A stretch of 64,000 nucleotides of DNA from Ulvibacterium sp. (lineage in GTDB: Bacteria > Bacteroidota > Bacteroidia > Flavobacteriales > Flavobacteriaceae), in contig NZ_JANQOO010000028.1 of NCBI RefSeq assembly GCF_028285715.1, forward strand, positions 1 through 64,000. Reading direction: 5' to 3'. Under the pieces are notes generated by a model. That model saw nothing but the letters and a program-made list of their open reading frames with translations. It did not search any database and was not told the DNA's origin. Below are positions 7,883 to 16,394 of the stretch, piece after piece. Numbering within the stretch: the stretch's first letter is position 1; each line of letters starts with the position of its first letter. A program made the position numbers and the translations under genes.

Positions 7883-8822
7883 TAAGAAAGAGATTTTGGA
7901 TATAGTAGATTCTGTTGATGTGACCTCGGCCATGGAAAAAGGGTTTGTTGCCTATAGTGCCGGAAAAACCGTGGTACCACCGGTGGCAGAACTACTTTTC
8001 GAAGAACCTAAGGGCGAAACACATATTAAATATGGATATATTAAGGGTGAAGAGTTCTTTTGTGTAAAGATAGCTTCGGGTTTTTACGGGAATACGAATT
8101 TCGGCATCTCTAGTAGTCAGGGTTTGATGTTGCTCTTTAATCAAAAAACAGGGGAGACAAGGGCCGTACTCTTGGATGATGGCCATCTTACCAATATCAG
8201 GACGGCCGCGGCTGGTGCTTTGGCCGCGAAGTATTTCGCTCCAAGGAAAATCAAAAGTGTTGGGATAATTGGAACAGGAATCCAAGGAAGATTGCAATTG
8301 TTGCATCTTCAAAAAGAAAACCTCTCTAAATCAGTATGGGTTTGGGGTAGAAATAAGGATGGAGCAATGAAATATAAAGAAGAGCTAGAGGGAGACTTTG
8401 ATATCCAAATTGCGGAAAGTCCATCCGAGTTGGCGGCGAATTGCAACCTTATCTACACAACGACTCCAGCAGAGAACCCTTTGTTGAAAGCCACCGATAT
8501 TCTACCCGGAACACATATTACCGCTGTGGGTTCCGATACTCCGGACAAACAGGAATTGGAAGGAGAACTGGTTGGAAAAGCGGATATCGTAATAGCCGAT
8601 AGTATTCCGCAAAGTCAAAGTAGGGGAGAGATTTATCGAGCGGTAAAAGCGGGTAAACTTAATCCTGAAAAAGTGGTGGAACTGGGCAATGCCATTCAAA
8701 ATAAAGCACTTCAGAGAAGTAATGATAATCAAATAAGCGTAGTGGACCTTACCGGTGTAGCCGTGCAGGACATTATGATTGCCGAGGCTGTGTACAAGGC
8801 CTATCAAGATTTGAAAAATTAA
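7863..8822 (+). CDS. ornithine cyclodeaminase/mu-crystallin family reductase (EutC/BhcD-like)
   Basis: A 319-residue protein with a Rossmann dinucleotide motif (GIIGTGIQG), the family lysine in FFCVKIASG, arginine in [10 protein letters not shown] and the terminal DLTGVAVQD motif. Two ATG codons (7863 and 7866) lie inside the end of the dehydratase gene, which implies translational coupling. With the upstream dehydratase the likely role is reduction of an imine, iminosuccinate to aspartate in BhcD, or of a ketimine; a true ornithine cyclodeaminase or pyrroline-2-carboxylate reductase cannot be ruled out. It is cytoplasmic and 10 nt before the next gene. Confidence 0.82.
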   Translation: MMASIINKKEILDIVDSVDVTSAMEKGFVAYSAGKTVVPPVAELLFEEPKGETHIKYGYIKGEEFFCVKIASGFYGNTNFGISSSQGLMLLFNQKTGETRAVLLDDGHLTNIRTAAAGALAAKYFAPRKIKSVGIIGTGIQGRLQLLHLQKENLSKSVWVWGRNKDGAMKYKEELEGDFDIQIAESPSELAANCNLIYTTTPAENPLLKATDILPGTHITAVGSDTPDKQELEGELVGKADIVIADSIPQSQSRGEIYRAVKAGKLNPEKVVELGNAIQNKALQRSNDNQISVVDLTGVAVQDIMIAEAVYKAYQDLKN

Positions 8823-8832
8823 AGAATCGAAT

Positions 8833-9807
8833 ATGAAAAGAGAAAGGACAAAAATCGTTGGGGCAATTATTGTCGTTTTGAGTTTAATCAATATTTCGGT
8901 CCATGCCCAGATGACCGATGGGTCTTCCAAAATTCTGTTTACAAGTACAAGGGATGGAAATGCCGAGGTTTATGTCATGGATTTTGATGGATCTAACCCG
9001 ACCCGATTGACCAACAATCAGGCCTATGATGGGGATGCCACATGGTCCCCAGATGGTTCTCAAATCGCTTTTAGCTCGAATAGGGACGGCAACCTCGAGA
9101 TTTACATTATGGATGCTGATGGGAGCAATGTCAAAAGGATTACCAATAACCCGGGTGAGGATAATTCACCCACATGGTCTCCGGATGGCTCCATGATAGC
9201 GTTCAATACGTCTCGTTTCGGTGGGGGAAGTAGTGAAATTTTAAGGAGAAATATAGAAGCTGGCGAAACTTGGGGTCTAAACCCTACCCGTTTAACTTTT
9301 GCAAAAGATACGCATTCCGCGAAGGCAAACAACTTCATCTCCTGGTCACCTGATGGGTTGCAAATTGCCTTTGAATCAGACCGTGATAGAGACGACCCCG
9401 AAATATACCTTGTCAATGCTGTGGATGGGACCAATATGCAACGGTTAACCTTTACCAGGGCACTGGACGAAGTGCCATCGTGGTCTCCGGATAGCGAACA
9501 AATCATTTATTCCACAGATAGCGATGGGGAACCTCAGAATGGCAACTATGAGATTTATAGTATGAACCGGGATGGTTCGAATAAAACCAGGTTAACTAAC
9601 AATGAGGCGTATGATACTAACCCATCGATGTCCAAAGATAGAAAATACATTGTTTTTGAATCTCACAGAGATGGCCATCCTGAGCTTTACAGAATGGATT
9701 CAGATGGATCGAATGTGGTTAAATTGACCAATTACTTAGGAGATCAACCTAAAGGTGAACAAGAATTTCCTAGGGGAAACATGGATCCTGTGTTTTCCCC
9801 ATTTTGA
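8833..9807 (+). CDS. secreted PD40/TolB-like beta-propeller
   Basis: A 324-residue protein with a Sec signal peptide ending near VHAQ and six or seven PD40 repeats ([34 protein letters not shown] and similar). No other domain is visible. It has the size of a single propeller, unlike the roughly twice-as-long lipoprotein at 4061. The stop codon overlaps or abuts the start of the inositol-monophosphatase homologue, so the genes are co-transcribed. The role is inferred as a periplasmic binding scaffold. Confidence 0.85.
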   Translation: MKRERTKIVGAIIVVLSLINISVHAQMTDGSSKILFTSTRDGNAEVYVMDFDGSNPTRLTNNQAYDGDATWSPDGSQIAFSSNRDGNLEIYIMDADGSNVKRITNNPGEDNSPTWSPDGSMIAFNTSRFGGGSSEILRRNIEAGETWGLNPTRLTFAKDTHSAKANNFISWSPDGLQIAFESDRDRDDPEIYLVNAVDGTNMQRLTFTRALDEVPSWSPDSEQIIYSTDSDGEPQNGNYEIYSMNRDGSNKTRLTNNEAYDTNPSMSKDRKYIVFESHRDGHPELYRMDSDGSNVVKLTNYLGDQPKGEQEFPRGNMDPVFSPF

Positions 9808-10670
9808 CCGTGACAAATACTCTAAAGCCTGTGGAAACCACCTCCAATGCTAATTATCTTAAGGTAGCGCGGAATATTGCCAAAAAGTCCGGTGAATTAC
9901 TAGTGGAAAGACTTCCCTCAGAGCTCAATCTTGCTGTTCGGCAACGTCGAATTTTGATGGAAAGCGCGGATCGAGAAGTACATGATTATATGTATAACGA
10001 GTTAAAACTCCATTATCCATCGCATTCTTTTATTTCGGTGTTTAGTAAGAACCAAAAATTTCACAAAGACAGGCCACAATGGGTCATTGACCCTATCGTG
10101 GGCTTGGCAAATTTTGGCCATGGCGATCCTGGGTTTGCGCTTTCCATAGCCTTTGTTGAAAATGGAATCACGGAATTAGCCGTTGTTTATTCCCCCATTT
10201 TTGAACAACTATTTACTGCCATCAAAGGAGGTGGCACGTATTTAAATGGTCAAAAGATTCAGGTTTCCAGAACGGGGGAACTGCAGGATTCCCTGCTATC
10301 CACAAGATTTCCTTATGATATCCGGACATCCAATGTGACCAACCTTGAAATTTTCGCCGAACTGATTTTAAAGGCAGAAAGTGTTCGGAACAATGCCACT
10401 GCGAGCTTGGACTTGGCCTATGTGGCCTCTGGGCAATACGATGGGTTTTGGGCAATTAATATGAATCCATGGGATCTGGTTGCAGCAGCATTACTGGTGG
10501 AAGAAGCAGGAGGGAAGGTCACTGGCTTATCTGGCGAGCCTTATCAGATGGAATTTGGGAATATCTTGGCTACAAATGGGGTCATTCATAATGAGGTGGT
10601 GAAAGCCATAACAGAAGCTAAATCCAAATACGAAATTGAAAATCAAACCTCAAAAAGAACTACAATATGA
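9804..10670 (+). CDS. inositol-monophosphatase-fold protein lacking key metal ligands
   Basis: The protein has up to 288 residues with the full IMPase fold: [30 protein letters not shown] and [17 protein letters not shown]. Two of the metal-binding positions are gone. The usual DP-(I/L)-D-GTTNF is DPIVGLANF (Asp to Val at residue 99) and the usual (I/V)xEES is SFISVFS (Glu-Glu to Val-Phe at 79-80). D96 and the WD aspartate remain. Phosphatase activity is therefore doubtful. No ATG fits the start: TTG at 9804 overlaps the upstream stop, or GTG at 9810 follows it by 2 nt; numbering here uses the TTG. It overlaps the next gene by ATGA. Confidence 0.8.
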   Translation: MTVTNTLKPVETTSNANYLKVARNIAKKSGELLVERLPSELNLAVRQRRILMESADREVHDYMYNELKLHYPSHSFISVFSKNQKFHKDRPQWVIDPIVGLANFGHGDPGFALSIAFVENGITELAVVYSPIFEQLFTAIKGGGTYLNGQKIQVSRTGELQDSLLSTRFPYDIRTSNVTNLEIFAELILKAESVRNNATASLDLAYVASGQYDGFWAINMNPWDLVAAALLVEEAGGKVTGLSGEPYQMEFGNILATNGVIHNEVVKAITEAKSKYEIENQTSKRTTI

Positions 10671-11989
10671 AACGAGCAAAAGAATACTTCACCCTAATTC
10701 TGTTTTTACTAACGGTCATGGCATTGTTTCAAAATCTACATGCCCAAAAAACGGTACTAACCAATTGCAATATCATTGATTGTACGGGAGCCAAACTCCA
10801 AAAAAACATGACAATGATTTTGGAGGGCAACAAAATCCAAGAAATAAAAAAAGGACTGTACGCCTCCGATTCTACATCTGAGGATATTACGGTAATAGAT
10901 TTGGAAAATGGGTATGTAATGCCCGGGCTTTGGAACATGCATACACATTTATCGGATTTGTTGCCTGATCCAAAAAATATTTTGATTGATGAGAGCGCAC
11001 CCTCTGCTACCATCAGGGCTGGATTGAATGCTATGGACGGTTTGCGTCATGGTTTTACGGGTTTGCGTTCTGTTCATGAGCGTGACTACATTGATGTGGA
11101 ATGGAGGGATATTTTTGACCGAGGACTTTTTCCAGGACCACGCATTTTTGCAAGTGGTGCGGCCGTATCCCCTACAGGCGGGCATCGAGGACTTGTAGCA
11201 AAAGGTTCAGATGGCGTGGCCGAGATACGTAAAGCTGTACGCGAACGATTCCAAAATGGAGCAAATGTAATTAAGCTTTTTAGTGTGGAAATGCTTCAGG
11301 ATGAAGTGGAGGCTGCTATAGAAACGGCACATAGTCTTGGCCTGACCTTAACCGCACATTCAAGGGAGCCAGATACCTATCGCTTGGTAGAGGCAGGTAT
11401 AGATTGTATTGAACATGGCTATAATATTTCTGATGAAACCATTGCTCTAATGGCTAAAAAGGGTACTTTTTATACGCCTACGATTATTTGTAATCTCAGT
11501 GCTGGTTATATCAATGAACGTGAGAGTAGACTCAGGGCCATGGGACTTGGTGATGATGAAGAGATAGCTTCTATAAGGATGCTTATCAATATGGCCGATG
11601 AAAGGTCGCCAGAGTTTGCCCTTTATCAAAGGCAAGCCCTTAAAAAAGCAGTGGATGCAGGGGTAAAAGTGCTTATTGGGTCTGATTCCATGCCTGTTGG
11701 CGAGTTAGGTTTTATGGAGATGGAGCAATTTGTACTTTCGGGAGTCAGTGAAATGACCACCTTAATGGCAGCCACCCGAAATTGTGCGGAACTTTTAGGG
11801 GTATTGGATGAATTGGGAACTGTGGAAGAAGGCAAGTTGGCCGACCTTTTGATCTTGGACAAAAACCCCTTAGAGAACATTTCAAATATTCGAACTACCA
11901 AAATGGTTTTTAAAAATGGGGTTTCCGTAAATCTTGATTATCCGAATGGGACGGCTACTTTCTGGGACTATTTTGGCAAGCCAGAGTAA
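10667..11989 (+). CDS. secreted metal-dependent amidohydrolase (imidazolonepropionase/prolidase-like)
   Basis: A 440-residue amidohydrolase-superfamily enzyme with a signal peptide (to about residue 26, FQNLHAQ). The metal motifs are visible: HTH (PGLWNMHTHL), a lysine at VIKLFS that may be carbamylated, His in TAHSREP, His in DCIEHGYN and Asp in LIGSDSMP. The closest described relatives are the COG1228 enzymes, several of which are Xaa-Pro or Xaa-Arg dipeptidases. The 4-nt overlap with the preceding gene indicates coupling. Export to the periplasm means it acts on an imported substrate before inner-membrane transport, probably an N-acylated or dipeptide-like compound (inference). Confidence 0.85.
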   Translation: MKRAKEYFTLILFLLTVMALFQNLHAQKTVLTNCNIIDCTGAKLQKNMTMILEGNKIQEIKKGLYASDSTSEDITVIDLENGYVMPGLWNMHTHLSDLLPDPKNILIDESAPSATIRAGLNAMDGLRHGFTGLRSVHERDYIDVEWRDIFDRGLFPGPRIFASGAAVSPTGGHRGLVAKGSDGVAEIRKAVRERFQNGANVIKLFSVEMLQDEVEAAIETAHSLGLTLTAHSREPDTYRLVEAGIDCIEHGYNISDETIALMAKKGTFYTPTIICNLSAGYINERESRLRAMGLGDDEEIASIRMLINMADERSPEFALYQRQALKKAVDAGVKVLIGSDSMPVGELGFMEMEQFVLSGVSEMTTLMAATRNCAELLGVLDELGTVEEGKLADLLILDKNPLENISNIRTTKMVFKNGVSVNLDYPNGTATFWDYFGKPE

Positions 11990-12055
11990 AAGGCTCCCAA
12001 AGAAGAAATAACAAGTATTCCTAGAACGAAAGATAAGAACGTAAAAAAGGGAAAT

Positions 12056-12159
12056 ATGATTTTTTTTTTAGAAAAAAAGTAGCCATTGGTTTTGGAGCCA
12101 TTACCCTTCTATTTTCTTGTAAAGAAGAGAGGTCACATCAAAAAAACAAAAATGGGCAA
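12056..12159 (+). other. frame-disrupted start of the third propeller gene at a T10 tract
   Basis: An ATG at 12056 is followed by A and ten T (12060-12069), and its frame stops at TAG 12080-12082. The frame joined to the downstream propeller begins at AGA 12070 and reads [17 protein letters not shown], an obvious lipoprotein signal peptide, but it has no start codon. One extra T in the tract would join ATG 12056 to this frame. This is slipped-strand phase variation, a fixed mutation or a sequencing error. Confidence 0.7.
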
Positions 12160-13014
12160 GTGCCCAAGATGGAAGAGCAGCAATCAAAAATAGTGTTCCA
12201 ATCCGACCGTGATGGCAATTCCGAGATTTATATAATGAATACCGATGGAACGGAGCAAACCAGATTAACCAATAATCCGGCCTATGATGAAGCTGCGGCT
12301 TGGTCGCCAAAGGGGGATAAAATAGTGTTTCAATCGGATCGTGATGGCAACCCGGAAATCTACATTATGAACATAGATGGTAGCGACGTAAAGCGCATAA
12401 CTAATAATCCGGGCCGCGATCTTGCTCCTCGCTGGACTCCCGATGGTAGAATTGTGTTTGCCTCTGAGCGAAATGATTTAGGGGGAATTTATGTTATGGA
12501 CGGCAATGGAACTAACATTGAACTATTTTCTTCCAAAAAAGAGTCCTTTGGGGGGTCCCCCAGTTCTTCACCTAACGGTAAAAGTGTTGTTGTAGAACGT
12601 GAAACCGGACCAAAATGGACCGAAGCTACCGAATATCTACGCCGTGGTCAGCTATTTATCATCCATGCCAATGGTGATGCCTCAGTTCAATTAACCAATA
12701 TTGATGCCTACAATGGGTATCCATCTTGGTCTCCTGACGGAAAAAAGGTCATTTTTGATTCAAACACAAAACCGGGCCAGCCACCAGCTAATATTACAGT
12801 AATTAGTATTGATGGTTCAGGGTTAAAAAATTTAAGCAATAGTGAAGGGTATAACGAATTCGGTGCTTGGTCGCCTGATGGCAAAAAAATTACCTTTGTC
12901 TCTGATCGTGATGGGAATAATGAAATTTACATCATGAATGCCGATGGCACCCAACAGATAAGGTTGACCAATAATAGTTTTGATGATACCATTCCATCTT
13001 GGTCGCCTGAATAA
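12160..13014 (+). CDS. PD40/TolB-like propeller (5' end frameshifted; probably a lipoprotein)
   Basis: About six PD40 repeats ([19 protein letters not shown] and similar) fill the 284 residues. Only weak starts are in frame (GTG 12160, ATG 12169), both after the region that encodes a lipoprotein signal in the same frame, so the natural start is almost certainly ATG 12056, reached by one more T in the T10 tract. As the sequence stands the protein would stay in the cytoplasm or not be made. It ends 10 nt before the amidase gene. The role is as for the other two propellers of this operon. Confidence 0.75.
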   Translation: MPKMEEQQSKIVFQSDRDGNSEIYIMNTDGTEQTRLTNNPAYDEAAAWSPKGDKIVFQSDRDGNPEIYIMNIDGSDVKRITNNPGRDLAPRWTPDGRIVFASERNDLGGIYVMDGNGTNIELFSSKKESFGGSPSSSPNGKSVVVERETGPKWTEATEYLRRGQLFIIHANGDASVQLTNIDAYNGYPSWSPDGKKVIFDSNTKPGQPPANITVISIDGSGLKNLSNSEGYNEFGAWSPDGKKITFVSDRDGNNEIYIMNADGTQQIRLTNNSFDDTIPSWSPE

Positions 13015-13024
13015 AACAAGAGTT

Positions 13025-14623
13025 ATGCGATATAATCGGAAAAACATAAAGTTCTTTTTAATCATGGTCTTAATGGCTTCTTGTAATTTGGGAAATGGTC
13101 CAAAAGATACCTTGGGAGAAGTTAAAGCATTGAATATCCATGATGAAATTACTATCGGCGAAATACAAAAAGCCTTTGAAGATGGAGAATATACCATAGT
13201 TGAATTGACCCAATTTTACTTGGATAGAATCCAGTCCATAGATAGGTCAGGACCAACTTTGAACTCTGTGCTTACGGTTAATCCTGATGCCCTTTCCATT
13301 GCAAGGGAATTGGACGAAGAACGAAAAAGAGGTAGGACTCGTGGTCCTTTGCACGGTATTCCTGTTTTATTGAAGGATAATATCGATACTGCGGATAAAA
13401 TGCCGACAACTGCTGGTTCCCGGGTAATGAAGGACTCTTATCCTTTAATTGACAGCCCAGTGGCAGCCCAACTTAGAGAAGCCGGTGCAATACTTTTAGG
13501 AAAAACAAATTTAAGTGAATGGGCAAACTTCCATTCTAGCTACTCCTCAAGTGGTTGGAGCGGTTTGGGTGGGCAAACAAAAAACCCGTACGATTTGAGT
13601 AGGAATCCATGTGGTTCAAGCTCTGGGTCCGGTGCGGCCGTTGCTGCCAATCTGGGTGTGTTGGCCATAGGTACGGAGACCAATGGCTCTATTGTGTGCC
13701 CGTCCAACAATAATGGTATAGTAGGAATCAAACCGACTGTGGGCCTTATCAGTCGAACCGGAATTATACCCATTTCGTTCAATCAGGATTCACCAGGTCC
13801 TATGGCACGTACGGTGATGGATGCCACTATTTGCTTGGGGACCTTAACGGATGTGGACAATAACGATTCAAAAACAACTCAAATGGGACGCGAAGCCTAC
13901 GCTGATTATACGCAATTCTTAAAAAAGGGATCCTTAAAAGGGAAAAGATTAGGCTATTGGGCAACCCCGCTTCGAGATAATGTTCGAATGACCAAGGTTA
14001 TGGAGGAGGCTATCACCTATTTTAGGGAAAATGGTGCTGAAATTATAGTTCTCGACAATTTCATTTATAAAAGTGCCAGTGACCATTCCTTTGAGGTGTT
14101 GCTCTATGAATTCAAGGATGGACTCAACAAATACCTTGGTAATTTGGGAGAAAAGGCGCCTGCCAAAAACTTGGAGGAGGTGATTGTCAAAACCTTTTCG
14201 GATAGTTTGGAGATGAAGTATTTTGATCATGAACTTTTAAAAATGGCCAGTGTTAAAGGGAATCTGAAGGATAAAGAATATAGGACCGCCCTAGGAGCTA
14301 TGTTCAGAATAACTAGGGAAGAAGGGATAGACCGTATTATGAATGAAAATGACTTGGATGCAATCTTTTCTGCTACTGGAGGTCCTGCTTGGAAAACAGA
14401 CTTGACCAATGGCGACAATTTTAGTTTGGCAAGTAGCGACCCTTCGGCGATGGCGGGATATCCGGTTATCAATGTTCCCATGGGTCACTTGGATGGCCTT
14501 CCCGTGGGCATTTCGTTTTTTGGCAGGGCCTGGTCGGAACCTATCTTGCTTGCGATTGCATATGATTATGAACAGGGAACTTTGCATAGAAGAACCCCCA
14601 GATACCTCACGAGCCAGGAATAA
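13025..14623 (+). CDS. amidase-signature hydrolase, lipoprotein
   Basis: A 532-residue amidase-signature enzyme. The catalytic triad is complete: K117 (LLKDNID), cis-Ser S198 (CGSSSGSG) and nucleophile S222 (TETNGSIV). The start at 13025 gives a lipoprotein signal (FFLIMVLMASC, Cys20); the frame is open upstream only into the previous gene. It hydrolyses an amide bond on the periplasmic side, releasing ammonia or an amine. It is the last gene of the operon and converges with the allophanate hydrolase gene, 17 nt apart. Substrate unknown. Confidence 0.87.
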   Translation: MRYNRKNIKFFLIMVLMASCNLGNGPKDTLGEVKALNIHDEITIGEIQKAFEDGEYTIVELTQFYLDRIQSIDRSGPTLNSVLTVNPDALSIARELDEERKRGRTRGPLHGIPVLLKDNIDTADKMPTTAGSRVMKDSYPLIDSPVAAQLREAGAILLGKTNLSEWANFHSSYSSSGWSGLGGQTKNPYDLSRNPCGSSSGSGAAVAANLGVLAIGTETNGSIVCPSNNNGIVGIKPTVGLISRTGIIPISFNQDSPGPMARTVMDATICLGTLTDVDNNDSKTTQMGREAYADYTQFLKKGSLKGKRLGYWATPLRDNVRMTKVMEEAITYFRENGAEIIVLDNFIYKSASDHSFEVLLYEFKDGLNKYLGNLGEKAPAKNLEEVIVKTFSDSLEMKYFDHELLKMASVKGNLKDKEYRTALGAMFRITREEGIDRIMNENDLDAIFSATGGPAWKTDLTNGDNFSLASSDPSAMAGYPVINVPMGHLDGLPVGISFFGRAWSEPILLAIAYDYEQGTLHRRTPRYLTSQE

Positions 14624-14640
14624 CTACTACTTGTAAAATT

Positions 14641-16392
14641 TTAGGATTTATTCCTTTCCTTTTGGATTAGGTAATTCTCCCAAGACTGTAAGCGAGTTAT
14701 TTCAACAGCGTCTGAGAGCGCATAGCTCTCCGATAAAAAAGAGGTCACGGACTCGCCATTCTCCAAAAGAACCTTACCAAAACTTAATGGAGCTCCTACT
14801 TGATGTATAAACCCACCCAATTTTGTGCTTGGAACCTTCCAAATTTCTACTTCAATTTTACCTCCGTTATCCGGATCTCTTATCAGACCTGGTCTAGGTG
14901 GTTCCATGTGTTCCAAGGCAAAGAAACGATACTCGGAAAGCGTAAAGGAGGTAGTCTTAAAGACCGCACCTATTTCTGTCAATTGATAGTTAAGTGCCCC
15001 GCCTTTTTTATGTGCCCCACAAACTGCCAAATCTATGTAGTCCACGGAATTGTCAGAAAGATTTAAGAGCTTGTCTTGGCAAAGGGTGTTTGCCAGGTTT
15101 AACAGATGTTCATCTTGGAATGCCACACTAAACAGTGTTATGCCGAAGGGTAGGTTGCCTTCCTCAATACTTACCGGAAGTGCTATGGCCGAACAATCCA
15201 AAAGGTTCATAAAGTTTGTGTAGTACCCCAGGTTGGAGTTTAGTGCGACAGGGTTTTCTTGAACTTCAGTCTTGGTATAAATCGTTCCAGTTGTGGGCAT
15301 GATAAAACTCTTATAAAGTGCTGCGTATTTCTCAAATTCTTTTTTGAATCGGGCAAGGTTGTATTCCGCTTCAAAATAATCGATTGCCGATGGATTCTTT
15401 CCATTAAGGATAATACTGCCCACGGTTTTATCCACATGTTCCAAATTTTTTTCGATAAAAGCGCCAACAGCATGGTACCTTTCCGCTACCCAAGGGCCAT
15501 CATATAATAGCTTTGCCGCATTTAACATGGGCGAGAAATCAATGGTCTTTACTTCATAGCCTTTTTGCTTAAGCCCTTCAATAAAATTGCTATACGCTCT
15601 TTCATAGCTATGGTTCCCGAAAAATGACAGATTATCCTCTCTTGGGACAGCTATCGTTTTAAGGGGAACAATCTCTGATCCATTGTAGTACTTTCGACTA
15701 TAGGGATCATTGATGTCATAAACGGCCATAAGGCGAAGTACTTTCGCCGCATCCTCCAATACATTGGCGAATATGGTAATGCAATCCTGGGATTTACAAG
15801 CGGGAACCACCCCAACGTTTGATACGGTACCTTTTGTGGGTTTTAGGCCTATTAGATTCTGGAAGGCCGCCGGGACACGTCCCGAACCAGCGGTGTCCGT
15901 CCCCAATGAAAAAGGAGCGTAACCGGAGGCTACGGCACTTGCGGAACCTGAGCTCGATCCCCCTGGAATATAATCTTTATTAAAGCTATTTGTGGCTGTG
16001 CCGTATGGGGAGCGTATACCTACTAACCCTGTGGCAAATTGGTCCATATTACCCTTGCCAATACAAATAGCACCGGCTTGTTCCAATTGCTTCACCGCAA
16101 ATGCAGACTCTTTTGGGGTATAGGAGTAAGCCAAGCAGCCTGCGGTTGTATTGAACCCGTCTACATCTATATTGTCCTTTACCACGAAGGGAACTCCTAG
16201 AAGTGGGTGTCCCTCTAAGGATAATCCTTTGATGTTGTCTAATTTTTTTTGGAGGTTTTCTAGGGAAAGCGCACTTATAAAAACGTGTTCCTCTTCAAAA
16301 CGAGATAAGATATCCTCTTGGTTGGTTAATAGGGTGTTTTTAAAAACCTCGAAATCATTCAACAAGAGACCCTGTATTTCCTTGATAGTCAT
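14641..16392 (-). CDS. atzF: allophanate hydrolase
   Basis: A 583-residue protein with an N-terminal amidase-signature domain (about 1-430: K72 in VVKDNID, S146 in PGGSSSGS, S170 in DTAGSGRV) and the C-terminal domain typical of AtzF/DUR1 (about 460-575: VCGAHKKGGALNYQL, APLSFGKVLLENG). It converts allophanate to ammonia and CO2. It is the last gene of the minus-strand operon, 2 nt after the carboxylase gene. The C-terminal domain and the neighbours separate it from general amidases such as that at 13025. Confidence 0.93.
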   Translation of the reverse strand: MTIKEIQGLLLNDFEVFKNTLLTNQEDILSRFEEEHVFISALSLENLQKKLDNIKGLSLEGHPLLGVPFVVKDNIDVDGFNTTAGCLAYSYTPKESAFAVKQLEQAGAICIGKGNMDQFATGLVGIRSPYGTATNSFNKDYIPGGSSSGSASAVASGYAPFSLGTDTAGSGRVPAAFQNLIGLKPTKGTVSNVGVVPACKSQDCITIFANVLEDAAKVLRLMAVYDINDPYSRKYYNGSEIVPLKTIAVPREDNLSFFGNHSYERAYSNFIEGLKQKGYEVKTIDFSPMLNAAKLLYDGPWVAERYHAVGAFIEKNLEHVDKTVGSIILNGKNPSAIDYFEAEYNLARFKKEFEKYAALYKSFIMPTTGTIYTKTEVQENPVALNSNLGYYTNFMNLLDCSAIALPVSIEEGNLPFGITLFSVAFQDEHLLNLANTLCQDKLLNLSDNSVDYIDLAVCGAHKKGGALNYQLTEIGAVFKTTSFTLSEYRFFALEHMEPPRPGLIRDPDNGGKIEVEIWKVPSTKLGGFIHQVGAPLSFGKVLLENGESVTSFLSESYALSDAVEITRLQSWENYLIQKERNKS

Positions 16393-16394
16393 AT

